Source: Chloroflexota bacterium (lineage in GTDB: Bacteria; Chloroflexota; Anaerolineae; Anaerolineales; VGOW01). From it: 7,127 nt of DNA. Under the pieces are notes generated by a model. It searched no databases, was not told the DNA's origin, and worked only from the letters and a program-made list of their open reading frames with translations. Positions 1 through 5,924 of the stretch are shown here, piece by piece. The first letter of the stretch is position 1, and every line of letters starts with the position of its first letter. The position numbers and the translations under genes were made by a program. The stretch covers positions 1 to 7,127 of the forward strand of contig JACRLA010000062.1 in NCBI GenBank assembly GCA_016215145.1, in the 5' to 3' direction.

Positions 1-1
1 G

Positions 2-136
2 GGGCGCTCGGCGATCATCGTCCGTTTGCCGAAAACGATCCGCAACGCCGACGTGCAGGCGAATCACATTCGGGTGCTGACCAGCAAAGATTACCTCAAA
101 GATATTTTGGCGACTCTTTCTGTTCTGATTCGCTAG
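2..136 (+). CDS. C-terminal fragment of an unrecognised protein
   Basis: An open frame enters from the left edge and ends at TAG 134-136, giving 44 residues that finish in ...SKDYLKDILATLSVLIR. Third codon positions are mostly G or C early in the fragment, as in the recognisable genes here, which supports real coding on this strand. The opposite strand is also open over this short stretch, so strand choice is not fully secure. I do not recognise the family: the visible part is a soluble-looking mix of basic and aliphatic residues, with no membrane segment and no motif. A 7-bp repeat array begins a few bases after the stop, and the next gene is convergent. There is no clear intrinsic terminator; only a small TGAACA-T-TGTTCA palindrome follows the stop. 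Confidence 0.45.
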   Translation, partial: GRSAIIVRLPKTIRNADVQANHIRVLTSKDYLKDILATLSVLIR

Positions 137-141
137 GTGAA

Positions 142-198
142 CATTGTTCATTCTTCATTGTTTCATTGTTCATTCTTCATTCTTCATTGTTCATCCTC
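142..198. repeat. Heptamer tandem array, CATTSTT / AASAATG units
   Basis: Read on the plus strand, the spacer is a run of 7-bp units: CATTGTT 142-148, CATTCTT 149-155, an 8-bp CATTGTTT 156-163, CATTGTT 164-170, CATTCTT 171-177, CATTCTT 178-184, CATTGTT 185-191, then a degenerate CATCCTC 192-198. The last unit overlaps the stop codon of the phosphofructokinase gene. The array fills nearly the whole gap between two convergent genes. It resembles the heptanucleotide short tandem repeats known from cyanobacteria in period and location, but the family assignment is inference. The open frame that runs through it and on into the antisense of the phosphofructokinase gene is not a gene. Confidence 0.85.
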
Positions 199-1306
199 AA
201 TCTCCAAAACAAATCCCCAAATCTCTGGCGGTCATCATAATGTCGCAATCGAGCGGCACGACCTTCATGCGGCGCGTTGCTTCTTCGAGCGGCACGTAGC
301 GCACCGTCGGTGGATCGAGCGCGACCATCACCCCGCTTTGACCCTCTTCGATAGCGCGCACCGCCGCCGCGCCAAAGCGCATCGAGAGCAAACGATCAAA
401 CGTGGTCGGCGAGCCGCCGCGCAGCAGATGACCCAACACAACCGCGCGCGATTCTTTTCCGGTGAGCGTTTGAATTTCAGAGGCAAGTTTTTCGCCGACA
501 CCGCCCAGCCGTTCCGCGCGCCCAGCCTCTTTCTCTCCTACGGTTGAAACTTTGCCGCCTTTAGGCTTCGCGCCTTCTGCCGCCATGACGATCACATATT
601 TCTGTTCGTCGGCTTCGCACCGTTTAATTTTCTCCACCACCTTGTTCATATCGTAAGGAATTTCAGGAATCAAAATCACATCGGCGTTGCCGGAGATTCC
701 AGATTCAAGCGCGATCCATCCGGCGTAGCGCCCCATCACTTCCACCACCAATACGCGCCGATGTGAGGCGGCAGTGGAATGTAAACGATCTAAACATTCG
801 GTGGCGAAAGATACGGCGGTGTCAAAACCAAAAGTGATCACCGTGCCGTCGAGATCGTTGTCAATTGTTTTCGGCACGCCGATCACGCGCAAACCTTTTT
901 GCGCCAGACCGTTGGCAATCGTCATCGAGCCGTCGCCGCCGATGCTGATCAGTGCGTCAATGCCATGTTTGCGAAAGAGATCAATCACTTCGTCGGAACG
1001 ATCTACTTCGCGCACCGTGCCATCTTTCTCTTTGAACGGAAAACTAAATGGGTTGCCGCGATTCGTCGTGCCGAGAATCGTGCCGCCCAGATGCGTGATG
1101 CCGCGCACCGCATCGTGATTAAGCGGGATGATGCCATCGCCGTCGGGATAATTTTCGGGGAACATGATTCCGTTGTAGCCCTCGCGGATGCCTACACATT
1201 CCCAACCGCGCCGAACAGCCGACAACACTGCGGCGCGAATCACGGCGTTGAGTCCGGGCGCGTCGCCGCCGCCGGTGGTGATGGCGATTTTTTTGATGGG
1301 GGTCAT
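197..1306 (-). CDS. pfkA: 6-phosphofructokinase, group III type, probably ATP-dependent
   Basis: This enzyme phosphorylates fructose 6-phosphate to fructose 1,6-bisphosphate in cytoplasmic glycolysis. The 369 residues span a complete PfkA-type fold. Visible motifs are the nucleotide-binding GGGDAPG (12-18), GGDGS (123-127), the catalytic loop PKTIDND (145-151, with base Asp149), MGR (191-193), IPE (213-215) and the sugar-phosphate motif GHLLRGGSP (292-300). Gly at the GGDG position is typical of ATP users, while Lys in PKTIDND is shared with pyrophosphate users and with the mixed group III enzymes; the pair suggests ATP, but this is inference from known family rules. I chose the ATG at 1306 over an in-frame ATG 12 codons upstream because AAGGAGAT sits just before it and the upstream extension overlaps the TATAAT box. 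The gene stands alone, with a long spacer separating it from the isocitrate dehydrogenase gene upstream. Confidence 0.95.
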   Translation of the reverse strand: MTPIKKIAITTGGGDAPGLNAVIRAAVLSAVRRGWECVGIREGYNGIMFPENYPDGDGIIPLNHDAVRGITHLGGTILGTTNRGNPFSFPFKEKDGTVREVDRSDEVIDLFRKHGIDALISIGGDGSMTIANGLAQKGLRVIGVPKTIDNDLDGTVITFGFDTAVSFATECLDRLHSTAASHRRVLVVEVMGRYAGWIALESGISGNADVILIPEIPYDMNKVVEKIKRCEADEQKYVIVMAAEGAKPKGGKVSTVGEKEAGRAERLGGVGEKLASEIQTLTGKESRAVVLGHLLRGGSPTTFDRLLSMRFGAAAVRAIEEGQSGVMVALDPPTVRYVPLEEATRRMKVVPLDCDIMMTARDLGICFGD

Positions 1307-1312
1307 GGCGTG

Positions 1313-1320
1313 ATCTCCTT
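1313..1320 (-). promoter_or_regulatory. Shine-Dalgarno fixing the pfkA start
   Basis: On the minus strand AAGGAGAT lies about 6 bases before the ATG at 1306. It is a near-perfect anti-16S match and decides against the longer 381-residue reading, whose start at 1342 has no comparable site. Confidence 0.85.
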
Positions 1321-1328
1321 CTGTGATG

Positions 1329-1334
1329 ATTATA
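1329..1334 (-). promoter_or_regulatory. Candidate -10 box TATAAT for pfkA
   Basis: A perfect TATAAT on the minus strand ends 22 bases before the chosen ATG, implying a leader of roughly 15 bases. No good TTGACA-like -35 is visible at 16-18 bp upstream (TTTTCT is the best there), so this is a partial promoter call. Similar TATAAT boxes precede icd and the DUF433 gene at comparable distances. Confidence 0.45.
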
Positions 1335-1397
1335 GCCTTCACCTTGAAAAGAGAAAACTACGCAACTACTCGCCCGAGAGGATGGAGAGAGGCTCAT

Positions 1398-1515
1398 TCT
1401 AATCCGCAGTCAACTTGTTTCTCCCCCCAAACATTTTCTCGCCTATGGGCAGAAAAAAGGTGTAAGGGCGAGCGGCCGCTCGCCCCTCCAGAACAATGCC
1501 AAAATGCGGATTAGA
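1398..1515. repeat. Segment bounded by an 11-bp inverted repeat
   Basis: TCTAATCCGCA at 1398-1408 and its exact reverse complement TGCGGATTAGA at 1505-1515 enclose a 118-bp segment with a 20-bp palindrome inside. It could be a tiny non-autonomous element or remnant. No target-site duplication is visible beside the arms. An 11-bp match in a window of this size could arise by chance. Confidence 0.35.
1466..1485. repeat. Perfect 20-bp GC-rich palindrome
   Basis: GGGCGAGCGG is followed directly by its reverse complement CCGCTCGCCC. With no spacer, an RNA hairpin would have to open a few central pairs. On the minus strand a run of six T (1452-1457 read in reverse) follows about 8 bases after the stem, too far for a textbook terminator, though it could be a weak backup behind the icd terminator. 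GC-rich palindromes of this kind are often dispersed intergenic repeats; that is inference here. Confidence 0.6.
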
Positions 1516-1556
1516 GATGCAACCGACCACGCCTCGTGTAGAGTTGCAAAACCACA

Positions 1557-1585
1557 AAGAATTAAAGAACTAAGAATTAAAGAAC
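1557..1585. repeat. Direct repeat AAGAATTAAAGAAC, two copies
   Basis: Identical 14-bp copies lie at 1557-1570 and 1572-1585, one base apart. Each copy splits into two related heptamers (AAGAATT, AAAGAAC), so this looks like the same class of 7-bp-period DNA seen elsewhere in the window. On the minus strand it gives the U-rich stretch that follows the icd terminator hairpin. Confidence 0.7.
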
Positions 1586-1587
1586 AA

Positions 1588-1617
1588 TGCCCGCAAAGTT
1601 TTCCAACCTCACGGGCA
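1588..1617 (-). terminator. Intrinsic terminator of icd, GGAA tetraloop
   Basis: On the minus strand a 13-bp stem (UGCCCGUGAGGUU with AACUUUGCGGGCA) closes on the loop GGAA, a GNRA tetraloop, and is followed by UUGUUCUUUAAUUCUU. The stem needs three G-U wobbles, which pair only in the minus-strand transcript (they become A-C mismatches on the other strand), so the structure is matched to icd transcription. It starts 28 bases after the icd stop. The U-tract is interrupted, so efficiency is uncertain. Confidence 0.75.
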
Positions 1618-1619
1618 TC

Positions 1620-1646
1620 ACTGTTCACCGATTACTGTTCACTGAT
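1620..1646. repeat. Heptamer-type repeat ACTGTTCACYGAT, two copies
   Basis: ACTGTTCACCGAT at 1620-1632 and ACTGTTCACTGAT at 1634-1646 have a 14-bp period and divide into heptamers (ACTGTTC, ACCGATT, ACTGTTC, ACTGATC). The last base overlaps the icd stop codon, so the array abuts the gene end exactly. Confidence 0.7.
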
Positions 1647-3040
1647 CACTTCTTACTTTTCTTCTTCGCCTTCTTCACAACCTTCTTCGCCACTTTCTTC
1701 TTTCCCCCACTTCCTTTCTTTCCCGTAGTTCCCTTGGGTTTATCATCCATCCACTCAATCACCGCATCGCCGAACTCGGAGCATTTCACTTCTTTCGCTT
1801 TCTCCATCATGCGCGCGAAATCGTAAGTGACCGTGCCAGCGCTAATCGCGCCGTCCATGCCTTTGATGATCATGTCTGCCGCTTCGGTCCAACCCATGTA
1901 GCGCAGCATCATCTCGCCAGAAAGAATCACCGAGCCGGGATTCACTTTGTCGAGATCGGCGTACTTGGGCGCGGTGCCGTGCGTGGCTTCAAACACAGCG
2001 TGACCCGTGGTGTAATTGATGTTGCCACCCGGTGCAATGCCAATGCCGCCGACCTGCGCCGCCAACGCATCCGAAAGATAATCGCCGTTGAGATTCATGG
2101 TGGCGATCACGTCGAACTCGGTGGCGCGGGTGATCGTTTGTTGGAAGACGATGTCGGCGATCACATCTTTGATCAAGAGACGACCCGAGGCGAGCGCCGC
2201 CTTCTGCTCGGCGTTTGCCGCCTCCTCGCCATTCTTCACTTTCGTCAATTCCCATTGATCCCACGTATACACCTTGTCGCCGAATTCTCGTTCGGCAAGG
2301 TTGTAACCCCAAGTGCGGAACGCGCCTTCGGTGTACTTCATAATGTTGCCTTTGTGGGCAAAGGTGATGTTGCGGCGTTTATTCTCCAACGCATATTTTA
2401 TCGCCGAGCGCACCAGACGTTCTGTGCCTTCACGCGAAACGGGTTTGACTCCGATGCCCGCCGTATCGGGGAATCGAATCTTGGCATATTCTTTTGGAAG
2501 ATGTTCTTTCAACAACGCCTTGAATTTTTTGTTGTCGTCCGTGCCTTCTTCCAGATCGATGCCGGTGTAAATGTCTTCGGTGTTCTCACGGAAGATCACC
2601 ATGTCCACCAGATCGGGGCGCTTAACCGGAGACGGCACCCCCTTAAACCAACGCACGGGGCGCACGCAAGCATAGAGGTCAAGTCGTTTTCTTAATTCCA
2701 CGTTGAGTGATCGAATCCCGCCGCCGATGGGTGTGGTGAGCGGTCCCTTAATCCCGACCAGATATTCTTTGAACGCTTCAACTGTTTCGTCGAGCAGCCA
2801 CGTATTAAATTTGTTGAAGCTTTTCTCCCCGGCGTACACTTCCATCCACGCCAGTTTGCGTTTGCCGCCGTACGCTTTCGCAACCGCCGCATCTAACACG
2901 CGCACACTCGCCCGCCAGATGTCGCGCCCCGTGCCGTCGCCTTCGATGAAGGGAATGACCGGATGATCTGGGACGTTGAGCTTTCCGTCGGCGATTGAAA
3001 TTTTTTCGCCTTCAGGAACTTTGAGATGTTGATAAGCCAT
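1646..3040 (-). CDS. icd: NADP-dependent isocitrate dehydrogenase with lysine-rich tail
   Basis: This TCA-cycle enzyme oxidatively decarboxylates isocitrate to 2-oxoglutarate, producing NADPH. Residues 1-432 align by eye throughout with E. coli Icd. Substrate residues are visible in GGGIRSLN (Ser111, Asn113), Arg117, Arg127 and Arg151, with Tyr158 and Lys230 as catalytic residues and metal aspartates in NLNGDYLSD (Asp320, Asp324). NADP choice is indicated by His354, Lys359, Tyr360, Tyr406 and Arg410. An insertion of about a dozen residues, rich in Ala and Glu, lies near 268-286. The oddity is the end: after Asp433 come 31 residues with 16 lysines and no acidic residue, absent from E. coli Icd. 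AGGAG lies 9-10 bases before the ATG at 3040. The gene is divergent from the peroxiredoxin-like gene and has its own terminator. Confidence 0.96.
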   Translation of the reverse strand: MAYQHLKVPEGEKISIADGKLNVPDHPVIPFIEGDGTGRDIWRASVRVLDAAVAKAYGGKRKLAWMEVYAGEKSFNKFNTWLLDETVEAFKEYLVGIKGPLTTPIGGGIRSLNVELRKRLDLYACVRPVRWFKGVPSPVKRPDLVDMVIFRENTEDIYTGIDLEEGTDDNKKFKALLKEHLPKEYAKIRFPDTAGIGVKPVSREGTERLVRSAIKYALENKRRNITFAHKGNIMKYTEGAFRTWGYNLAEREFGDKVYTWDQWELTKVKNGEEAANAEQKAALASGRLLIKDVIADIVFQQTITRATEFDVIATMNLNGDYLSDALAAQVGGIGIAPGGNINYTTGHAVFEATHGTAPKYADLDKVNPGSVILSGEMMLRYMGWTEAADMIIKGMDGAISAGTVTYDFARMMEKAKEVKCSEFGDAVIEWMDDKPKGTTGKKGSGGKKKVAKKVVKKAKKKSKK

Positions 3041-3073
3041 TGAAACTAACTCCTGTTATAAAAAGTTGTGCGG

Positions 3074-3079
3074 ATTATA
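3074..3079 (-). promoter_or_regulatory. Candidate -10 box TATAAT for icd
   Basis: A perfect TATAAT on the minus strand ends 33 bases before the icd ATG, implying a leader of about 25 bases that contains the AGGAG site. The -35 region (around GCAACA) matches the consensus poorly, so the call rests on the -10 and on position. Confidence 0.45.
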
Positions 3080-3099
3080 ATCGCTTCCATTGAATGTTG

Positions 3100-3288
3100 C
3101 GAATGGTTTAATGTCACGAAAAAATTATTCACATCATTCGCTAATTTATGACATTCGTGGTTAAATCCCACGCTATACACTTGCGCAAAACAAAACTCTT
3201 ATCACGAATACCGCGAATGAGCGAATGTCACAAACGATTTCATTGTTTCATTCGTTAAATTCGTTCATTCGTCCCATTCGTGATTAAA
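3100..3288. repeat. Cluster of ATTCG/CGAAT words in the icd-peroxiredoxin spacer
   Basis: Ten copies of ATTCG, in either orientation, fall within about 180 bp: forward at 3136, 3153, 3250, 3259, 3267 and 3276; reverse (CGAAT) at 3100, 3205, 3214 and 3222. Longer similar copies are CATTCGTGGTTAAA 3152-3165 and CATTCGTGATTAAA 3275-3288, with an inverted ATCACGAATA at 3201-3210. Fewer than one copy would be expected by chance. This may be a degenerate repeat family or a set of binding sites; the sequence alone does not decide. The last copy runs into the ribosome site of the plus-strand gene (AAAGG 3286-3290). Confidence 0.7.
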
Positions 3289-3298
3289 GGAAAAACTC

Positions 3299-3520
3299 AT
3301 GACATTGACTATTGGTGACACCGCCCCCGATTTTGAACTACCGAGTGACGCGGGCAAGCAAATTAAACTTTCCGAATGGGGCGAGAAAAGTTTTATGGGT
3401 AAGAAATACATGAGCGTGATCCGCAGTCACTTCATCGTAGATGAGCACGGCACGTTGATTGATGTGCAATATGACATCAAGCCTGATGCCAGTGTTGCCC
3501 AAGCGTTAGAGAAAATTTAA
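3299..3520 (+). pseudogene. Peroxiredoxin (Bcp/AhpC-TSA type) with central deletion
   Basis: The 73-residue frame joins the two ends of a Bcp-type peroxiredoxin. Residues 1-26 (IGDTAPDFELPSDAG... to KLSE) are the usual N-terminus. Residues 27-73 start at WGEKSFMGKKY and continue through IRSHFIVDEHG, the usual C-terminal third. By comparison with E. coli Bcp from memory, about 78 residues are missing between them, including the strand with the TPGC motif and peroxidatic cysteine; the frame has no cysteine at all, so peroxidase activity is not possible by the known mechanism. The reading frame stays open across the join. AAAGG lies 8 bases before the ATG, so translation is plausible. I call it a pseudogene, but a retained mini-protein or an assembly collapse are alternatives. 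A twin-hairpin repeat begins just after the stop. Confidence 0.8.
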
Positions 3521-3521
3521 T

Positions 3522-3651
3522 CCCTCATCCCCCAACCCCTTCTCCCAAAACGTGCTTCTCGTTTTGGGAGAAGGGGAGAAAAACTGTTTCCCCCTTTCCT
3601 GAAAAGTGCTTTTCCTTTTCAGGAGAGGGGTCAGAGGGGTCAGGGGTGAGG
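3522..3651. repeat. 130-bp twin-hairpin intergenic repeat element
   Basis: The outer arms are imperfect inverted repeats (CCTCATCCCC... from 3523, against the reverse complement of 3636-3651). Between them are two hairpins. The first has perfect 17-bp arms, 3536-3552 and 3560-3576, and a 7-base loop TGCTTCT. The second has 16-bp arms, 3591-3606 and 3615-3630, with a single T-G position and the loop TGCTTTTC. The two loops are near identical although the stems differ. GGGGTCAG also repeats directly at 3627 and 3636. The layout suits a dispersed, non-autonomous MITE/REP-like element. Neither hairpin is followed by a T-run, so it is not a standard terminator, though it may attenuate read-through from the peroxiredoxin-like gene. 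Confidence 0.75.
3648..3651 (+). promoter_or_regulatory. Ribosome binding site GAGG of the SulP gene, within repeat end
   Basis: GAGG is followed by 11 bases and then ATG at 3663. It is the only Shine-Dalgarno-like site near the SulP start and supports that start over the in-frame ATG at 3606, which lies inside the second repeat hairpin and would translate repeat sequence. The site is formed by the last bases of the repeat element. Confidence 0.6.
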
Positions 3652-3662
3652 AAAATCTTTTA

Positions 3663-5876
3663 ATGAAATCTAACTTCATCGCCCAACTTCAATTCGAACT
3701 GCAACCCAAACGACTCATGCCCACACTGACGGCGGGGGGCGTCTCCGGCATCTTGGCGATTGTCCTCAGCGTCTCGTTTGCTTCGCTGATCTTCTCCGGC
3801 GAACTCGCGCCGCACGTCGGGATCGGTTTGGGCATGTTGCTCATCAGCGCGGTGCTGCTTAACGTGATCGTCGCGCCGCTCAGTTCACTTCCGCTCACCG
3901 TTGCCACGCCGCAAGATTCGGTGGCGGCGATTTTGGCGTTGATGACCGTCTCGGTGATGAGCCGACTCGGATCATCACCACAAACATTGCCCACTGTTGT
4001 CGCCGCGATTCTTTCCACAACATTTTTGATGGGCGTATTCTTTTTTTTGCTGGGACGTTTTCGTTTGGGGCGTTGGGTGCGCTTCATCCCGTATCCAGTC
4101 GTCGGCGGATTTTTGGCGGGCAAAGGTTGGCTGCTCGCCGTCGGCGCCATTGGCGTGATGACGAGCACCACGCCCAATTTAAATCAAATGCTTTCACTCG
4201 CGCAGTTGGCAACACTTTTGCGCTGGTTGCCCGGAGTGATCTACGCCATCATCATCTTCATCGCCACGCGCCGCTTCAAACATTTTTTTCTCATGCCATC
4301 TCTGTTGTTAGCGGGCATCATCGTTTTTTATGTTGTGTTATTTTCCAACGGCATATCAATTGATCAAGCGCGGGCGCAAGGTTGGCTCATCGGGTCGCTG
4401 CCGTCGGGTGTGTTGTGGAGTCCGTTTCCCATCGGCGATGTGTCGCTCGTCAACTGGTCGGTAGTCGCCGAACAATACGCCAGTCTGTTAGTGGTGCTAG
4501 TGGTCAGCGTGATCTCGTTGTTGCTCAACGCAACGAGTTTAGAACTTGCCGCTCGCGCCGATGTGGATTTGGATCAAGAGTTGGTCGCGGCGGGCGTAGG
4601 TAATTTAATTGCCGGAGTCGCCGGTGGGATGGCTGGGTTCCACGGCTTGAACTTATCTACGTTGGGCTACCGCGTCGGCGCGCGCAGCAAACTGGCGGGG
4701 ATTGTTGCCGCCATTGTGTGCGCGGCGGCGTTGATCTTCGGGGCGGCGATCCTCGCCTTCATCCCAAAAATGATTGTCGGCGGCATGTTGTTTTATCTCG
4801 GCTTCGGCTTTTTATTTGAGTGGACGGTGGAGGCCCGCGCAAAATTGCCGCGCGGCGATTATCTGTTGGTGCTGATGATCTTGCTCGTGGTTGCCACCGT
4901 TGGATTCATTCAAGGCGTGACGCTGGGCGTGATCATTGCAGCGATTCTGTTTGTGGTGAACTACAGCCGCATCAACGTCGTGCGTAATACACTGAGCGGG
5001 ATCAGCTATCGCAGTAACGTAGATCGATCACCGCGCAAACAAGAAATGTTGGCGCAGCGCGGCGAGCAAATTTTTATTCTCAAACTGCAAGGCTTTTTAT
5101 TTTTCGGCACGGTCAACGTGTTATTAGATCGCGTGCGCGAGCGTTTAAAAGATCGCTCGCGTCTTCTGCCGCGCTTCTTGGTTCTGGATTTTCGCTTGGT
5201 GGATGGCGTGGACTCATCTGCTGTGTTGAGCTTTGTTAAGTTGCGGCAGATCGCCGAAGAGAATCGGCTCTATATGATCTTCAGCGGCGTGCAGCCCAAC
5301 ATTCGCGCCCAACTTAAACTGGCGGATTATGTGGAAGACCCCGAAGGGACAGTGCATTTCTTTGCAACGTTGGATGAGGGCGTCGAATGGTGTGAGAGGC
5401 GCACGCTGACGATGCTCGATCTGGCGGCGACGATCCCCACGCCGCTTGATGTGCGTTTAAGCGAACTCTTGCCGTCCGACATTCCGATTCCCAAGTTGAT
5501 GAATTATTTGGAGAAGATGGAAGTGAACGCGGGCGAGTATCTTATTCGGCAGGGCGCGCAGTCGGATGAGTTTTATATTGTCGAGTCGGGTGAAGTGACG
5601 ATTCTGTTGGAACGCGATGGCGGCAGCCCCTTGCGGATACGGACGATGGGTGCGGGAACGGTGGTGGGTGAGGCCGGCTTTTATACCAATTCGCCGCGCA
5701 CCACATCCGTCGTCGCCGAACAAGGGACGTCGCTGTATCGCCTCACTAAATCATCGCTCGACAAAATGCACGCCGACGATCCGCAACTCGCCGTTGCCCT
5801 GCATCAATTTGTGATTCGCTTGTTGTCAGAGAGGTTGGGGAATATGAATCGGACGGTGCAGGCGTTGTTAGAGTGA
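3663..5876 (+). CDS. SulP/SLC26-family transporter with STAS and cyclic-nucleotide-binding domains
   Basis: This is an inner-membrane anion transporter or related carrier; the substrate cannot be read from sequence (sulfate, bicarbonate and other ions occur in the family, and related eukaryotic proteins may handle amino acids). Of 737 residues, about 20-435 form the hydrophobic SulP core, including ATPQDS (81-86), IPYPVVGGFLAG (142-153) and an IPKMIVGGMLFYLGFGFL segment (367-384). A STAS domain follows at about 466-580, with DSSA (517-520) at the position of the anti-sigma-antagonist DSSG motif. A cyclic-nucleotide-binding domain lies at about 605-730; its phosphate cassette GEAGFYTNSPRTTS keeps Glu670, Arg679 and Thr680, so nucleotide binding is plausible. 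Start at 3663 is chosen because the 19 extra upstream codons are repeat DNA. A strong terminator follows the stop. Upstream is the broken peroxiredoxin gene, with no functional link evident. Confidence 0.9.
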   Translation: MKSNFIAQLQFELQPKRLMPTLTAGGVSGILAIVLSVSFASLIFSGELAPHVGIGLGMLLISAVLLNVIVAPLSSLPLTVATPQDSVAAILALMTVSVMSRLGSSPQTLPTVVAAILSTTFLMGVFFFLLGRFRLGRWVRFIPYPVVGGFLAGKGWLLAVGAIGVMTSTTPNLNQMLSLAQLATLLRWLPGVIYAIIIFIATRRFKHFFLMPSLLLAGIIVFYVVLFSNGISIDQARAQGWLIGSLPSGVLWSPFPIGDVSLVNWSVVAEQYASLLVVLVVSVISLLLNATSLELAARADVDLDQELVAAGVGNLIAGVAGGMAGFHGLNLSTLGYRVGARSKLAGIVAAIVCAAALIFGAAILAFIPKMIVGGMLFYLGFGFLFEWTVEARAKLPRGDYLLVLMILLVVATVGFIQGVTLGVIIAAILFVVNYSRINVVRNTLSGISYRSNVDRSPRKQEMLAQRGEQIFILKLQGFLFFGTVNVLLDRVRERLKDRSRLLPRFLVLDFRLVDGVDSSAVLSFVKLRQIAEENRLYMIFSGVQPNIRAQLKLADYVEDPEGTVHFFATLDEGVEWCERRTLTMLDLAATIPTPLDVRLSELLPSDIPIPKLMNYLEKMEVNAGEYLIRQGAQSDEFYIVESGEVTILLERDGGSPLRIRTMGAGTVVGEAGFYTNSPRTTSVVAEQGTSLYRLTKSSLDKMHADDPQLAVALHQFVIRLLSERLGNMNRTVQALLE

Positions 5877-5878
5877 TA

Positions 5879-5922
5879 AAAAAGACACCGAGTGTTTTTT
5901 TTGAAACACTCGGTGTCTTTTT
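5879..5922. terminator. Bidirectional intrinsic terminator between sulP and ppi
   Basis: Perfect 19-bp arms (5879-5897 and 5904-5922, core GACACCGAGTG) enclose a 6-base loop TTTTTG. The stem is A-rich on one side and T-rich on the other, so each strand has a U-run at the end of its hairpin. It begins 2 bases after the transporter stop and ends 2 bases before the cyclophilin stop, serving both convergent genes. Confidence 0.93.
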
Positions 5923-5924
5923 AT

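Larger units (their letters stand above)
1307..1645. other. Repeat-rich intergenic region between pfkA and icd
   Basis: This 339-bp stretch has no credible gene; short frames on both strands lack protein-like composition and ribosome sites. From right to left on the transcribed minus strand it holds heptamer-like direct repeats (1620-1646), the icd terminator hairpin (1588-1617), a 15-bp-period direct repeat (1557-1585), an 11-bp inverted repeat bounding 1398-1515 with a perfect 20-bp palindrome inside it, and finally the pfkA promoter and ribosome site. Confidence 0.8.

Noticed and set aside
142..198. CRISPR array
   Set aside because: Units are 7 bp with no spacers; this is a simple tandem repeat, not repeat-spacer DNA.
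137..547. Plus-strand frame starting in the heptamer array
   Set aside because: It begins in repeat DNA and continues antisense to the conserved end of the phosphofructokinase gene.
1398..1515. Complete small transposable element
   Set aside because: No target-site duplication is visible and an 11-bp inverted repeat is near what chance allows in 7 kb; kept only as a low-confidence repeat.
1979..2695. Long plus-strand frame of 238 codons antisense to icd
   Set aside because: It is a shadow of the well-conserved icd gene, with unlikely composition and no ribosome site or recognisable domain.
3606..3662. Longer N-terminus for the transporter starting at 3606
   Set aside because: The 19 extra codons lie in the repeat hairpin and tail, read as low-complexity basic residues, and lack a ribosome site; GAGG supports 3663.
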